DNA of 18,424 bases from an uncultured Roseburia sp. (GTDB taxonomy: Bacteria > Bacillota > Clostridia > Lachnospirales > Lachnospiraceae): NCBI GenBank assembly GCA_934358955.1, contig CAKRLC010000054.1, positions 1 through 18,424 of the forward strand, in the 5' to 3' direction. This document shows positions 7,527-14,773 of the stretch, piece by piece; positions within the stretch are counted from its first letter, which is position 1; every line of letters starts with the position of its first letter. The position numbers were made by a program, and so were the translations under genes. The notes under the pieces were generated by a model. It was not told the origin of the DNA. It made no database searches and saw only the letters and a list, made by a program, of their open reading frames with translations.

Positions 7527-8503
7527 GATTCACGCACCTCCAAATTCTTTTTTCCTGTTTTTTTCTTTTTTGTTTTAATGTAACTGGTCCGGATTCTCGG
7601 ATCAATAAATGCATATGCCACATCTACAATCAGAAGAATAATACAGAACATGAATGCAATCACCATGGTTCCTGCCATAACCTGTGGGACATCCTTTGTC
7701 CGGATAGATGAAACGACCATATTTCCAAGTCCCGGTAATGCAAATACCGTTTCTATCACGACAGATCCACCCAAAAGACTTCCAAAGTTAGATCCTATTA
7801 CTGTAATGACCGGCATTAACGCATTTTTTAACGCTTCACCTAATATGACTCTTCTTTCCTGCATTCCTTTTGCTCTTGCTGTACGCACATAATCCTGATG
7901 AATCGTATCAAGCATTGCCGAACGGGTCATACGGATGATTTCAGCAAGTGATGGCAATGATAGCGCGATCACCGGCATAATATATGATTTCCATCCACTG
8001 GTCACACCATAGGATGGAAGCCATCCGAGTTTTAATGAAAAGAAAAGCATTAACATTAAACCAAGCCAGAAGCTCGGAATGGATGCTGCACACATAGAAA
8101 ATACCGTTAAAAATTTATCAATAAAAGAATACTGCTTTACAGCAGATATTACACCCAGCAAAACTCCAAACACTGCAATTACAATAATGCTTGAAAGTGC
8201 AAGTCTTATTGTTACTGGCAGTCTGGCTTCTATTTCAAGAAATACCGACTGCTGACTCCGGTAGGAAATCCCAAAATCACCATGCAGGACACCTTTCATA
8301 TAATTACCATACTGAACAAGAAACGGGTCGTTTAATCCAAGCTCTTCTCTCAGCTGTTCCAGTGCTGAATCCGGTGCACTTGCCCCAAGCATCAGTCGTG
8401 CCGGATCAGATGGTGTCAGATATAAAATTCCATATACAATAAAAGATACTGCAAGCATGATTGGGATTAAAATAAGAATTCGTTTTATAATATATTTCAG
8501 CAT
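7523..8503 (-). CDS. Peptide-type ABC transporter permease (DppB/OppB-like)
   Basis: A 326-residue membrane protein with the DppB architecture: first span at about 9-30 (LILIPIMLAVSFIVYGI), then an extracytoplasmic loop with PSDPAR and LGLNDPFLVQYGNY, GDFGISYRSQQSV, and the remaining spans. The EAA loop is DYVRTARAKGMQERRVILGEALKNAL-like (about 193-218). The C-terminus is lysine-rich and may be a cytoplasmic tail. GGGAGG lies 6 bases before the ATG, immediately after an intercistronic hairpin, so expression may be stepped down relative to the binding protein. It forms the channel with the DppC-like partner. Confidence 0.94.
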   Translation of the reverse strand: MLKYIIKRILILIPIMLAVSFIVYGILYLTPSDPARLMLGASAPDSALEQLREELGLNDPFLVQYGNYMKGVLHGDFGISYRSQQSVFLEIEARLPVTIRLALSSIIVIAVFGVLLGVISAVKQYSFIDKFLTVFSMCAASIPSFWLGLMLMLFFSLKLGWLPSYGVTSGWKSYIMPVIALSLPSLAEIIRMTRSAMLDTIHQDYVRTARAKGMQERRVILGEALKNALMPVITVIGSNFGSLLGGSVVIETVFALPGLGNMVVSSIRTKDVPQVMAGTMVIAFMFCIILLIVDVAYAFIDPRIRTSYIKTKKKKTGKKNLEVRES

Positions 8504-8515
8504 TGCGCACCTCCC

Positions 8516-8557
8516 AAAAAAAATCCGGGGAGGGAAAGTTTTACTTCCCCTCCCCGG
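8516..8557 (-). terminator. Intercistronic terminator-like hairpin between binding protein and permease
   Basis: On the minus strand CCGGGGAGGG (8557-8548) pairs with CCCTCCCCGG (8534-8525). It is followed by ATTTTTTTT (8524-8516) only a few bases before the permease ribosome site. It looks like an intrinsic terminator placed inside the operon. This arrangement is common after binding-protein genes and is usually read as partial termination or 3' end protection, giving more binding protein than permease. Confidence 0.82.
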
Positions 8558-8575
8558 TGCAAAGTTTTTTCTTTA

Positions 8576-10120
8576 TTATTTTGCCCAGGAATAATCACAG
8601 AAATGATATTCCTGAGATGCTACTGCACTTACACCCTGTAAATCTTTGTTGTATAAAACGTCTGTTGCCATCCAGTATAATGGAATATAATAAGCTTCAT
8701 CAGACATAATCTTGTTTACTTCCTGATAAATCTCATTACGTTTTTCACTATCCTGCTCCACACGTCCTTCCTCTAACAATTTGTCGATTTCAGGATCATT
8801 GATCTGTGATACATTGAAAGTACCTTTTGAGCTGAACATATCATAGTAGCATGTGTCTGTAATATTGATCTCTACCGGATATCCACCACGGCTTACATCA
8901 TAATTACCATCTGTAAAGTTAGCCCACCATGTACCGCTTTCTACTTCTTCAAGATCAAGTGTAACTCCAACCTGTGCCCACTGTGACTGTAAGGTCTCAC
9001 CAAGCTTTTTATTATCAGAAGAAGATGAATAGTAGAAGGTTAATTCCAGTCCGTCTACTCCTGCCTCTGCTAATAATTCCTTTGCTTTTTCAGGATCATA
9101 ATCATAGGTTGTGACATCGTCCGTATATCCTTCCCATCCTTCTTTAATACTGAAATTACCGATCGTACCTGTACCTTCTGTAATAACCGTATTCAAAGCC
9201 TCTCTGTCTGTTGCATAAGACAATGCCTGTCTTATTTCTTTGCTTAATCTCTGACTGTTAAAGTTTACAAAATAGAAGCTGTTACCTGTTGTTGTATCTG
9301 TACCTACTTTTCCGTCTGCCTCAGCCTGCTGATAAGATACTGCTGAAATTGCTGCTCCGTATGTAAAATCTGCTTCTCCTGTTTCCATTGCAACAAGAAC
9401 AGTATCTGTATCAGATACAAAGCTAACATTTACAGTAGAAATTGCCGGAGCATCCCCCCAGTAATTTTCATTTGCCTCCAGTGTTGCTCCCTGTCCGGCT
9501 GTCCAGTTTGTAAGTTTGTAAGGACCTGATCCGATCGGATTACGTGAGAATTCTTCATATTCTGTATTTTCAAAATAATCCTTATCAATAATTGCACAAT
9601 ATCTCAACATATTAAGCGCTTTGGCATATGGGTATTTCAATGTCACATTTACTGTATAATCATCCACTTTTTCTGCACTGTCAATCGCAAAGGAAGCGAA
9701 CTGCATCCATGATTCATCACGGAATCTTTCAATAGATAATACAACATCATCTGCATCCAGCTGATCTCCGTTGCTGAATTTTACATCATCTCTCAGATTA
9801 AAAGTATAGGTCAGTCCATCCTCGGATACGGTCCAGTCTTTTGCGACAGATCCAGATACATTTCCATCCTGATCACAGACAACAAGATAATCAAAAATAT
9901 TCTGGCAGAACGCGATTTCTGCACTTGATGGAAGTGCCTGTGGATCTAATGTAGAAAATTCTGCTGCAAGAATGACATTTAAACTGTCTTTATCTGCAGA
10001 TGCACTTACTGTTGTACCTGCTGTTTCTGTTGAAGCAGCAGATTCACCTGCTGTTCCGCCGCAGGCTGCCAGGGATAATGCCATGGTTCCTGCTAATACT
10101 AAAGGTATAAATCTTCTCAT
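8576..10120 (-). CDS. Family 5 peptide-type ABC transporter substrate-binding lipoprotein (DppA/OppA-like)
   Basis: A 514-residue extracellular lipoprotein. The signal peptide MRRFIPLVLAGTMALSLAAC ends in the lipobox LAAC, with Cys20 predicted to be lipidated. A Ser/Thr/Ala-rich linker to about residue 45 leads into the family 5 fold, with LNVILAAEFSTLDPQ, a DWTVSEDGLTYTFNLR motif, FSNGDQLDADDVVLSIERF, NPIGSGPYKL and a GNYDVSRGGY region. AGGAGG lies 9 bases before the ATG. It follows the amidohydrolase stop by 13 bases and captures the substrate for the two permeases downstream. Family members bind peptides, nickel chelates or other compounds; the sequence alone does not settle the ligand. 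Confidence 0.94.
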   Translation of the reverse strand: MRRFIPLVLAGTMALSLAACGGTAGESAASTETAGTTVSASADKDSLNVILAAEFSTLDPQALPSSAEIAFCQNIFDYLVVCDQDGNVSGSVAKDWTVSEDGLTYTFNLRDDVKFSNGDQLDADDVVLSIERFRDESWMQFASFAIDSAEKVDDYTVNVTLKYPYAKALNMLRYCAIIDKDYFENTEYEEFSRNPIGSGPYKLTNWTAGQGATLEANENYWGDAPAISTVNVSFVSDTDTVLVAMETGEADFTYGAAISAVSYQQAEADGKVGTDTTTGNSFYFVNFNSQRLSKEIRQALSYATDREALNTVITEGTGTIGNFSIKEGWEGYTDDVTTYDYDPEKAKELLAEAGVDGLELTFYYSSSSDNKKLGETLQSQWAQVGVTLDLEEVESGTWWANFTDGNYDVSRGGYPVEINITDTCYYDMFSSKGTFNVSQINDPEIDKLLEEGRVEQDSEKRNEIYQEVNKIMSDEAYYIPLYWMATDVLYNKDLQGVSAVASQEYHFCDYSWAK

Positions 10121-10133
10121 AATCTTCTTCCTC

Positions 10134-11369
10134 CTACATCAAGGCAATAATCTGGTCTTCCGTACGGTTTCTGACATTGTCAAGTACGTTCTGGCACCAT
10201 GCCTTGTCATGATAATTTCCGTCTTTTACAACGGCAATATAGCTTCTTGCATTAGAAACATTTTCCAATGGATTTTTCTCCATGATCAAAAGGTCTGCAT
10301 CCATTCCTTCTTTTAACATACCTACATGATCATCAATGCCAAGATTCTTTGCACCATTGACACATCCACATTTTATTGCTTCATATGGTGTAAATCCAAA
10401 ATAATTTACCATGTGCTCCAATTCGTTATAGATAGAAAATCCACCAACAACACCTGGATTTGGAACATCGGTACCAAGCATCACGCGATCAGAATGCTTG
10501 TTAAAAATTTTCTGACGTTCAATTTCTTCCATAAAATCATAATTGTCATATCTCTTGAGGCTGATACGCCAGTCTGTTATCTTCTTCCAGTCCTTCATCC
10601 AGTAAGGATTCATATATTCTCCATTCTCAACTGCACATACATCATTTCTCTGGTGACAGAATTTTTCGATTGTCAAAGCCACTTCAACCGTTGGGCAAGT
10701 CCACATTCCCGATTCTGCCAGCATAATAATATCTTCTTCATGTGCGGTGTCCGGAAGACAGCTGATATGCTCTAAGGCATAATATCCACTTTCTGCAAGT
10801 TCCTTAAATGACACATTGTAATTTCCATGTCCTACAACTTTGATTCCAAGCTCATTTGCAGTTCTCATAATTTCAAAATACGCATCTCTTGGAATGCTCG
10901 GATATGTTTTTACCATCTGATATCCATCTTTAAAGCAATCAATGACTGCCTGATGTGCCTGCTCTACATTTGTGACAATTTTTGATCCTTCCCAATAGGT
11001 CACACCATCTGTTAACGGTCCTGTAGAATAAACATGTGGTCCTGGTCTTACGCCCTGATCGATCTCTCTGATCCACTGCTGTGTCTCATCAAGTCCCCAC
11101 ATATTTCTTGCAGTTGTAATACCACACGCGATCAGCATCTCTGTAATATCATCCGCATCCATATGAATATGACAGTCGAACAGACCTGGCATAATAAATT
11201 TCCCAGTCATATCCTTTTCACGGATATCACTTACATCAATATGTTTTGCTATTTTATAGATTTTTCCATTAGCTACAAACATATCCATGTCATACAGCAC
11301 TTTGTCATCTTCCATTGTGATAAGATTTGCATGACGTAATATGTACATTGAATCATCTATACGATGCAT
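10134..11369 (-). CDS. Metal-dependent amidohydrolase (imidazolonepropionase/prolidase-like)
   Basis: A 411-residue cytoplasmic hydrolase of the amidohydrolase superfamily. The metal site is visible as His67-x-His69 (DCHIHMD), Lys154 (VKTYP), His181 (GHGN), His201 (EHIS) and Asp301 (GTDVP). A Lys at this place, probably carboxylated, suggests the binuclear prolidase-like subgroup. Members cleave amide bonds in dipeptides, N-acyl or N-carbamoyl amino acids, or cyclic amides. The frame also has an ATG at 11375, but AGGAGG lies only 2 bases before that codon and 8 bases before the ATG at 11369, so I prefer 11369. It follows MarR by 64 bases and precedes the binding protein by 13. In context it could release an amino acid from an imported peptide or from a carbamoyl intermediate. 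Confidence 0.88.
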   Translation of the reverse strand: MHRIDDSMYILRHANLITMEDDKVLYDMDMFVANGKIYKIAKHIDVSDIREKDMTGKFIMPGLFDCHIHMDADDITEMLIACGITTARNMWGLDETQQWIREIDQGVRPGPHVYSTGPLTDGVTYWEGSKIVTNVEQAHQAVIDCFKDGYQMVKTYPSIPRDAYFEIMRTANELGIKVVGHGNYNVSFKELAESGYYALEHISCLPDTAHEEDIIMLAESGMWTCPTVEVALTIEKFCHQRNDVCAVENGEYMNPYWMKDWKKITDWRISLKRYDNYDFMEEIERQKIFNKHSDRVMLGTDVPNPGVVGGFSIYNELEHMVNYFGFTPYEAIKCGCVNGAKNLGIDDHVGMLKEGMDADLLIMEKNPLENVSNARSYIAVVKDGNYHDKAWCQNVLDNVRNRTEDQIIALM

Positions 11370-11407
11370 CCTCATTCCCTCCTTTAGATTTTGGTTTTTA
11401 TTATGTT

Positions 11408-11421
11408 TAATAAGCTTATTA
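11408..11421. promoter_or_regulatory. 14-bp perfect palindrome between marR and the amidohydrolase gene
   Basis: TAATAAGCTTATTA reads the same on both strands and lies in the 64-base gap. No T-run follows it on the minus strand and it has no loop, so it is not an ordinary terminator. It could be a protein binding site, for example for the MarR regulator, or chance in very AT-rich sequence. Confidence 0.35.
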
Positions 11422-11433
11422 TCGTTTATTATG

Positions 11434-11886
11434 CTACTTCAGATATTCCTGAAGATAGTTTGAATAGTGTTCTATAAATTCCAGAATAATTTTCTGCTCG
11501 CTTTGGGAATAATGTGAAAAATATTCATATGTTTTTTCACTCATTCGTTCATGAAACTTATAATGTCCCTCATATGCCTTCATTCCGGTTTCTGTCAGTC
11601 TATAATAAATCTGCTTTTTATTGATATTATCCTGATATTTTTCAATCAATCCCATATCTTCCATGTGCTTTGCTGTCTTTGAAAAAGTTCCTTTCAACAG
11701 ACCGTTCTGTTTCGCCAGCTCCGAAGCATTTTTCCTTGGATGATTATGTATGGTTTCCAATAAATGAATCTCTCGAGGTGACATATTTAAACCTATCCCG
11801 TAGTCTCTGTGTGTTTTTTCTACAATATCGGAATAATTGCACAGCTGAACCATTGCTTCATCCATCTCTTTTATAAACTTGTTCAT
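11434..11886 (-). CDS. MarR family transcriptional regulator
   Basis: A 150-residue winged-helix regulator. Helical dimerisation segments (1-35 and 105-150) flank a DNA-binding domain: MSPREIHLLETIHNHPRKNASELAKQ-type helices, recognition helix region LLKGTFSKTAKHMEDMGLI (63-81) and the wing QDNINKKQIYYRLTETG (84-100). Members usually repress their own operon and release DNA when they bind a small ligand or are oxidised. GGGAG lies 8 bases before the ATG, and a strong promoter with two inverted repeats precedes it. The first gene of the catabolic unit starts 64 bases after its stop, with no terminator between, so it probably controls that whole unit. Only one cysteine (Cys16) is present, so a two-cysteine redox switch within one chain is unlikely. 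Confidence 0.92.
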   Translation of the reverse strand: MNKFIKEMDEAMVQLCNYSDIVEKTHRDYGIGLNMSPREIHLLETIHNHPRKNASELAKQNGLLKGTFSKTAKHMEDMGLIEKYQDNINKKQIYYRLTETGMKAYEGHYKFHERMSEKTYEYFSHYSQSEQKIILEFIEHYSNYLQEYLK

Positions 11887-11909
11887 GTTCTTTCTCCCTT
11901 TGTTACGTC

Positions 11910-11952
11910 ACTATGATAGTATTTCAATGTGTTAAAGTCAATAATTTACACA
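11910..11952. promoter_or_regulatory. Two candidate operators over the marR promoter
   Basis: ACTATGATAGT (11910-11920) is a perfect 5-bp inverted repeat around one base and covers the -10. TGTGTTAA (11928-11935) and TTTACACA (11945-11952) are near-perfect mirror halves separated by 9 bases and straddle the -35. Binding at either would block RNA polymerase, as expected for an autoregulating MarR protein. The assignment is inference. Confidence 0.45.
11913..11941 (-). promoter_or_regulatory. Promoter of marR and the downstream unit
   Basis: TTGACT (11941-11936) and TATCAT (11918-11913) with a 17-base spacer, each one base from consensus. This is the best promoter in the window and lies 27 bases before the marR start codon. 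Confidence 0.82.
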
Positions 11953-12093
11953 AAAATAATTTCCGCAGAAACCATTTTTATTTATTTTTCACATTATATA
12001 TCATTTTATTATCGTATTTTTTATTTATTTTGTTGTTTTTAACTACATTTTTCGCATTTTTTTGACTGTAAACGTGTTATTTTTTGATAAAAT
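11953..12093. other. AT-rich spacer between the two sulfur-related operons
   Basis: This stretch upstream of the marR promoter is extremely rich in A and T runs and has no credible reading frame on either strand. Its lower part could act as an UP element for the promoter at 11913-11941. Otherwise I see nothing defined in it. Confidence 0.5.
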
Positions 12094-12137
12094 AAAATCT
12101 GCCATTTTTACAAATTCACTAAAAAATGGCAGATTTT
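12094..12137. terminator. Hairpin terminator after the thioredoxin-reductase-like gene
   Basis: AAAATCTGCCATTTTT (12094-12109) pairs with AAAAAATGGCAGATTTT around an 11-base loop. On the minus strand the stem is followed by TTTTATTTTATC. It closes the transcript of the gene ending at 12188, and the symmetric A/T runs could let it work in both directions. It separates the cystine transport unit from the MarR unit. Confidence 0.88.
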
Positions 12138-12187
12138 TGTTCTTTTATTTCTTCTTTTTTCTGATCATATTTGTAAACTTTTGCTCT

Positions 12188-13060
12188 TTATTCATTCGCT
12201 TGTCTGCGCTGACTGGCAAGATATGCAACTGCTGAAAGTGCTGCAACATTTCCTTCGCCTGCTGACTTAATATATTGATATGGAGTTCCCGTTGCATCAC
12301 CGCATGCAAAGCAGCCCGGCAGATTTGTACACATCTGGCGGTCTGTTTCGATATGGTTATCCACAATCTTAAGTCCCGGAACAAGCTGTGAAGGTGATAC
12401 GCTTTCTCTCAGGAAAAATACGCCGTCAACATCATATTTGTTTTCTTCCGTCTCAAGCTGCTGGACTTTTAATGCACCGGTCACTGCAACCGGTTTTTCA
12501 TGGAGCACTTCTATCTTATCAGAAACCTGCACCGGTTCCTGATACATTGGCAAATAATATACCTTGTCTGCCATCTCCGCCATGAACTCTGCTTCCGCTT
12601 CCTCTTTTGGCGAAAATCCGACGATCGCTGCTGTTTTCCCCCGGTATAACGGAGCATCACAGGTCGCACAATAGCTGACGCCTCTTCCTAAAAACTCTTC
12701 TTCTCCAGGATACGGCTTTGCCGTGCTCACTCCGGTAGCAAGGATCACCGTCGTTGCTTCATAATTCACACCGTTTCCCTGCAAAGCAAAATACTTTCCC
12801 ATCGCATAAACTGCAGAAATCTTATCTTCTGTGATCTCAATATCCAGTTCTTTTAAATGCCTCTCATAAGCTGCCTTCAGTTCTTCTCCGCTGATATTCG
12901 GCAGGCCGAGATAGTTCTGGATCGTATGGGCTTTTTCCACCTTAATACTTAAATTCTTATTTCCAAATAAAATCACTTTTTTATTCCGGATCTTCGCTGT
13001 GACAGCTGCCTCTAACCCGGCAGGTCCTGTCCCGATGATCGCAATATCATACCTCTCCAT
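12188..13060 (-). CDS. Thioredoxin-reductase-like FAD protein lacking the canonical NADPH motifs
   Basis: A 290-residue flavoprotein with the thioredoxin reductase layout: FAD-binding GTGPAG (10-15), ILATG (106-110), redox-active CATC (131-134) and a C-terminal FACGDATG. In ordinary enzymes the second dinucleotide fold reads GGGDSA followed by an HRR arginine motif. Here the same places read VGFSPKEEA (147-155) and VYYLPMYQEP (167-176), so NADPH binding is doubtful. Clostridial ferredoxin-dependent flavin thioredoxin reductases are known to lack these motifs, so ferredoxin is a plausible donor. CAAAGGAGGAGG gives a strong ribosome site. It follows the cystine-type transporter genes, so a role in reducing cystine directly or through a thioredoxin-like partner is likely but unproven. 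Confidence 0.85.
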   Translation of the reverse strand: MERYDIAIIGTGPAGLEAAVTAKIRNKKVILFGNKNLSIKVEKAHTIQNYLGLPNISGEELKAAYERHLKELDIEITEDKISAVYAMGKYFALQGNGVNYEATTVILATGVSTAKPYPGEEEFLGRGVSYCATCDAPLYRGKTAAIVGFSPKEEAEAEFMAEMADKVYYLPMYQEPVQVSDKIEVLHEKPVAVTGALKVQQLETEENKYDVDGVFFLRESVSPSQLVPGLKIVDNHIETDRQMCTNLPGCFACGDATGTPYQYIKSAGEGNVAALSAVAYLASQRRQANE

Positions 13061-13094
13061 ATAGGCACCTCCTCCTTTGATGTAATATGCTCAA

Positions 13095-13138
13095 GTTGAG
13101 AAGACTCACCGCTTATAGAAGCGGCAAGTCTTCTCAAC
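13095..13138. repeat. Stable 44-bp hairpin in the ATPase/reductase intergenic gap
   Basis: GTTGAGAAGACT pairs perfectly with AGTCTTCTCAAC (12 bp), then a 2x2 CA/CA internal loop, then CCGCTT/AAGCGG with a four-base loop. No T-run follows on the minus strand (TTGAGCATATTAC), so it is not a standard terminator. It sits between two genes of one unit and may stabilise or process the message, or be a small repeat element. Confidence 0.7.
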
Positions 13139-13162
13139 TGCGATAAAAACCCGCACATTTTA

Positions 13163-13906
13163 TTAATTTAACATATTCAGAAACTGAGTGATTCTTGGGA
13201 TTCCACTGTTCATCAGTTCCTCATAGGTTCCTTCTTTTAAAATATTTCCGTCATCAAAAAATACGACTTTATCTGCTACTTCCCTTGCAAAAGACATCTT
13301 GTGCGTAATAATAACAATCGTCTGCTTCTCGTTGACCAGCTGACGGATAATATTTAATACTTCCACCTCTAATTCCGGATCTAATGCACTTGTCGGCTCG
13401 TCAAAAAGCAACAGCTCCGGTTTCATAGCAAGCGCTCTCGCAATCGCGATACGCTGCTGCTGTCCTCCGGAAAGTTCTCTTGGGAACGCATCCCTTTTTT
13501 CCGACAATCCTACCTTTTCCAAAAGTACAAGCGCTTCTTTTTCACACTCTGCCTTGTCCTTTTTTAAAACGGTCACCGGCCCTTCAATAATATTTTCCAA
13601 AACTGTTTTATGAGGGAAAAGCTGGAAATTCTGGAACACCATGCCTGTTTTCTTGCGGATCGCACGGACCTCATCGCTTCCGTATTTTACCTTCTGTCCT
13701 TTTGCAAAGCTCATCGATGCGCCATTTAATTCCACCACTCCACTGTCCGGGATCTCAAGCAGGTTGATGCAGCGCAGTAATGTTGTTTTGCCGGAACCGG
13801 AAGGTCCGATCAGTACGGTTGTCTTATTTTTTTCAATATCCAGGGAAACTCCCTTTAAGATCTGATTTCCATCAAATGATTTTTCAATATTTTTTAATGA
13901 ATACAT
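13163..13906 (-). CDS. Polar amino acid (probably cystine) ABC transporter ATP-binding protein
   Basis: A 247-residue ATPase of the polar amino acid uptake family (GlnQ/HisP/TcyC type). Walker A GPSGSGKTT lies at 34-42, Q-loop FQNFQLFPH at 91-99, signature LSGGQQQR at 145-152, Walker B LLLFDEP at 165-171 and switch histidine in VIITHKM near 201. It lacks the C-terminal cysteine extension of the peptide-type ATPases elsewhere in this window, so it belongs to a separate transporter. It starts 9 bases after the permease stop. Cystine specificity is inferred from the binding protein of the same operon. Confidence 0.93.
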   Translation of the reverse strand: MYSLKNIEKSFDGNQILKGVSLDIEKNKTTVLIGPSGSGKTTLLRCINLLEIPDSGVVELNGASMSFAKGQKVKYGSDEVRAIRKKTGMVFQNFQLFPHKTVLENIIEGPVTVLKKDKAECEKEALVLLEKVGLSEKRDAFPRELSGGQQQRIAIARALAMKPELLLFDEPTSALDPELEVEVLNIIRQLVNEKQTIVIITHKMSFAREVADKVVFFDDGNILKEGTYEELMNSGIPRITQFLNMLN

Positions 13907-13915
13907 CGTCTTCTC

Positions 13916-14608
13916 CTACTTTCCAATCCGTAATTTTTTCTCGATCCACTTCTGGAATCCGGTCAGGATCGTACAGAAGAATAAATAGATCAATGCTACC
14001 TCTACATAAATCCAGAGATATTCTAATGAACTTGCCGCAGCCTCCTGCGCTTTACGGAACATCTCACCGATCATGATCGTAGATGCCAGGGAAGTATCCT
14101 TGACCAGACCGATAAATGTATTAAACAGCGGCGGGATGGATACTTTTGCAGCCTGTGGAATGATGATCCTTGTAAATGCCTGTCTGTAATTCATTCCAAG
14201 CGAATATCCGGCTTCCCACTGTCCCTTATCAATTGATAAAATAGCTGCACGGATCGTTTCTGCTGAATAAGCTCCGACATTCAAAGATAGCGCCAGAATA
14301 CACGCCACCCATTTACTGATACCGATCGGATTACAGATGCCCCAGTACATAATAAATAACTGGACAAGTAACGGTGTTCCCCGGAAGAACCAGATATAAA
14401 TGCCGGCAATCTGTTTGAATACCGGAATTTTGTTGATAACAAAAAGGGAACAGACAATGGCTATGAGAATACCAAATAAAAAGGATACCAAAGTAAGCGG
14501 TATCGTATAAACCAATCCCTGTTTAAACATCGGCCAGAACGATCTCGCCATAATATCTAACTGTCTTTCTGAAATAAATCCTGTCGCCAGGCAAACATAG
14601 TTTTCCAT
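13916..14608 (-). CDS. Polar amino acid (probably cystine) ABC transporter permease
   Basis: A 230-residue membrane protein of the HisM/GlnP permease family. It opens with an amphipathic FWPMFKQGLVYTIPLTLVS, then a long hydrophobic span (about 36-60), the family motif FFRGTPLLVQLF and an EAA-type loop with EAGYSLGMNYRQAFTRIIIPQA. A charged KWIEKKLRIGK tail stays in the cytoplasm. The length is normal for the family. AGGAGAG lies about 12 bases before the ATG, a little far. The 165-base gap from the binding-protein gene contains no clear terminator or other gene. It forms the channel, probably as a homodimer because only one permease gene is present. Confidence 0.92.
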   Translation of the reverse strand: MENYVCLATGFISERQLDIMARSFWPMFKQGLVYTIPLTLVSFLFGILIAIVCSLFVINKIPVFKQIAGIYIWFFRGTPLLVQLFIMYWGICNPIGISKWVACILALSLNVGAYSAETIRAAILSIDKGQWEAGYSLGMNYRQAFTRIIIPQAAKVSIPPLFNTFIGLVKDTSLASTIMIGEMFRKAQEAAASSLEYLWIYVEVALIYLFFCTILTGFQKWIEKKLRIGK

Positions 14609-14773
14609 GTTTTATTTTCTCTCCTGTATCTTTTTTTATACGCATTTTCTTCCATATAAAAGAGGAAGCTTTCAATATCTGCACCTGTTAAATATAACAT
14701 TTTCATGCAAATAAGGAAAGCTTTGTTTCTCTTTTCTGTCATTCTTTTTAAATTTTAGACCTGAACTGTCTTT

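Noticed and set aside
10326..10775. Plus-strand frame of 149 codons opposite the amidohydrolase.
   Set aside because: It is antisense to a clear enzyme gene, with no recognisable motif or ribosome site.
12063..12090. Plus-strand TTGACT followed 17 bases later by TGATAA, resembling a promoter.
   Set aside because: No plus-strand gene follows, and the terminator at 12094 would stop it at once; AT-rich sequence produces such matches easily.
14557..14742. Minus-strand 61-codon frame in the binding protein/permease gap.
   Set aside because: It lacks a ribosome site, overlaps the permease start and has no recognisable features; the 165-base gap otherwise shows only weak CTTCC/GGAAG pairing.
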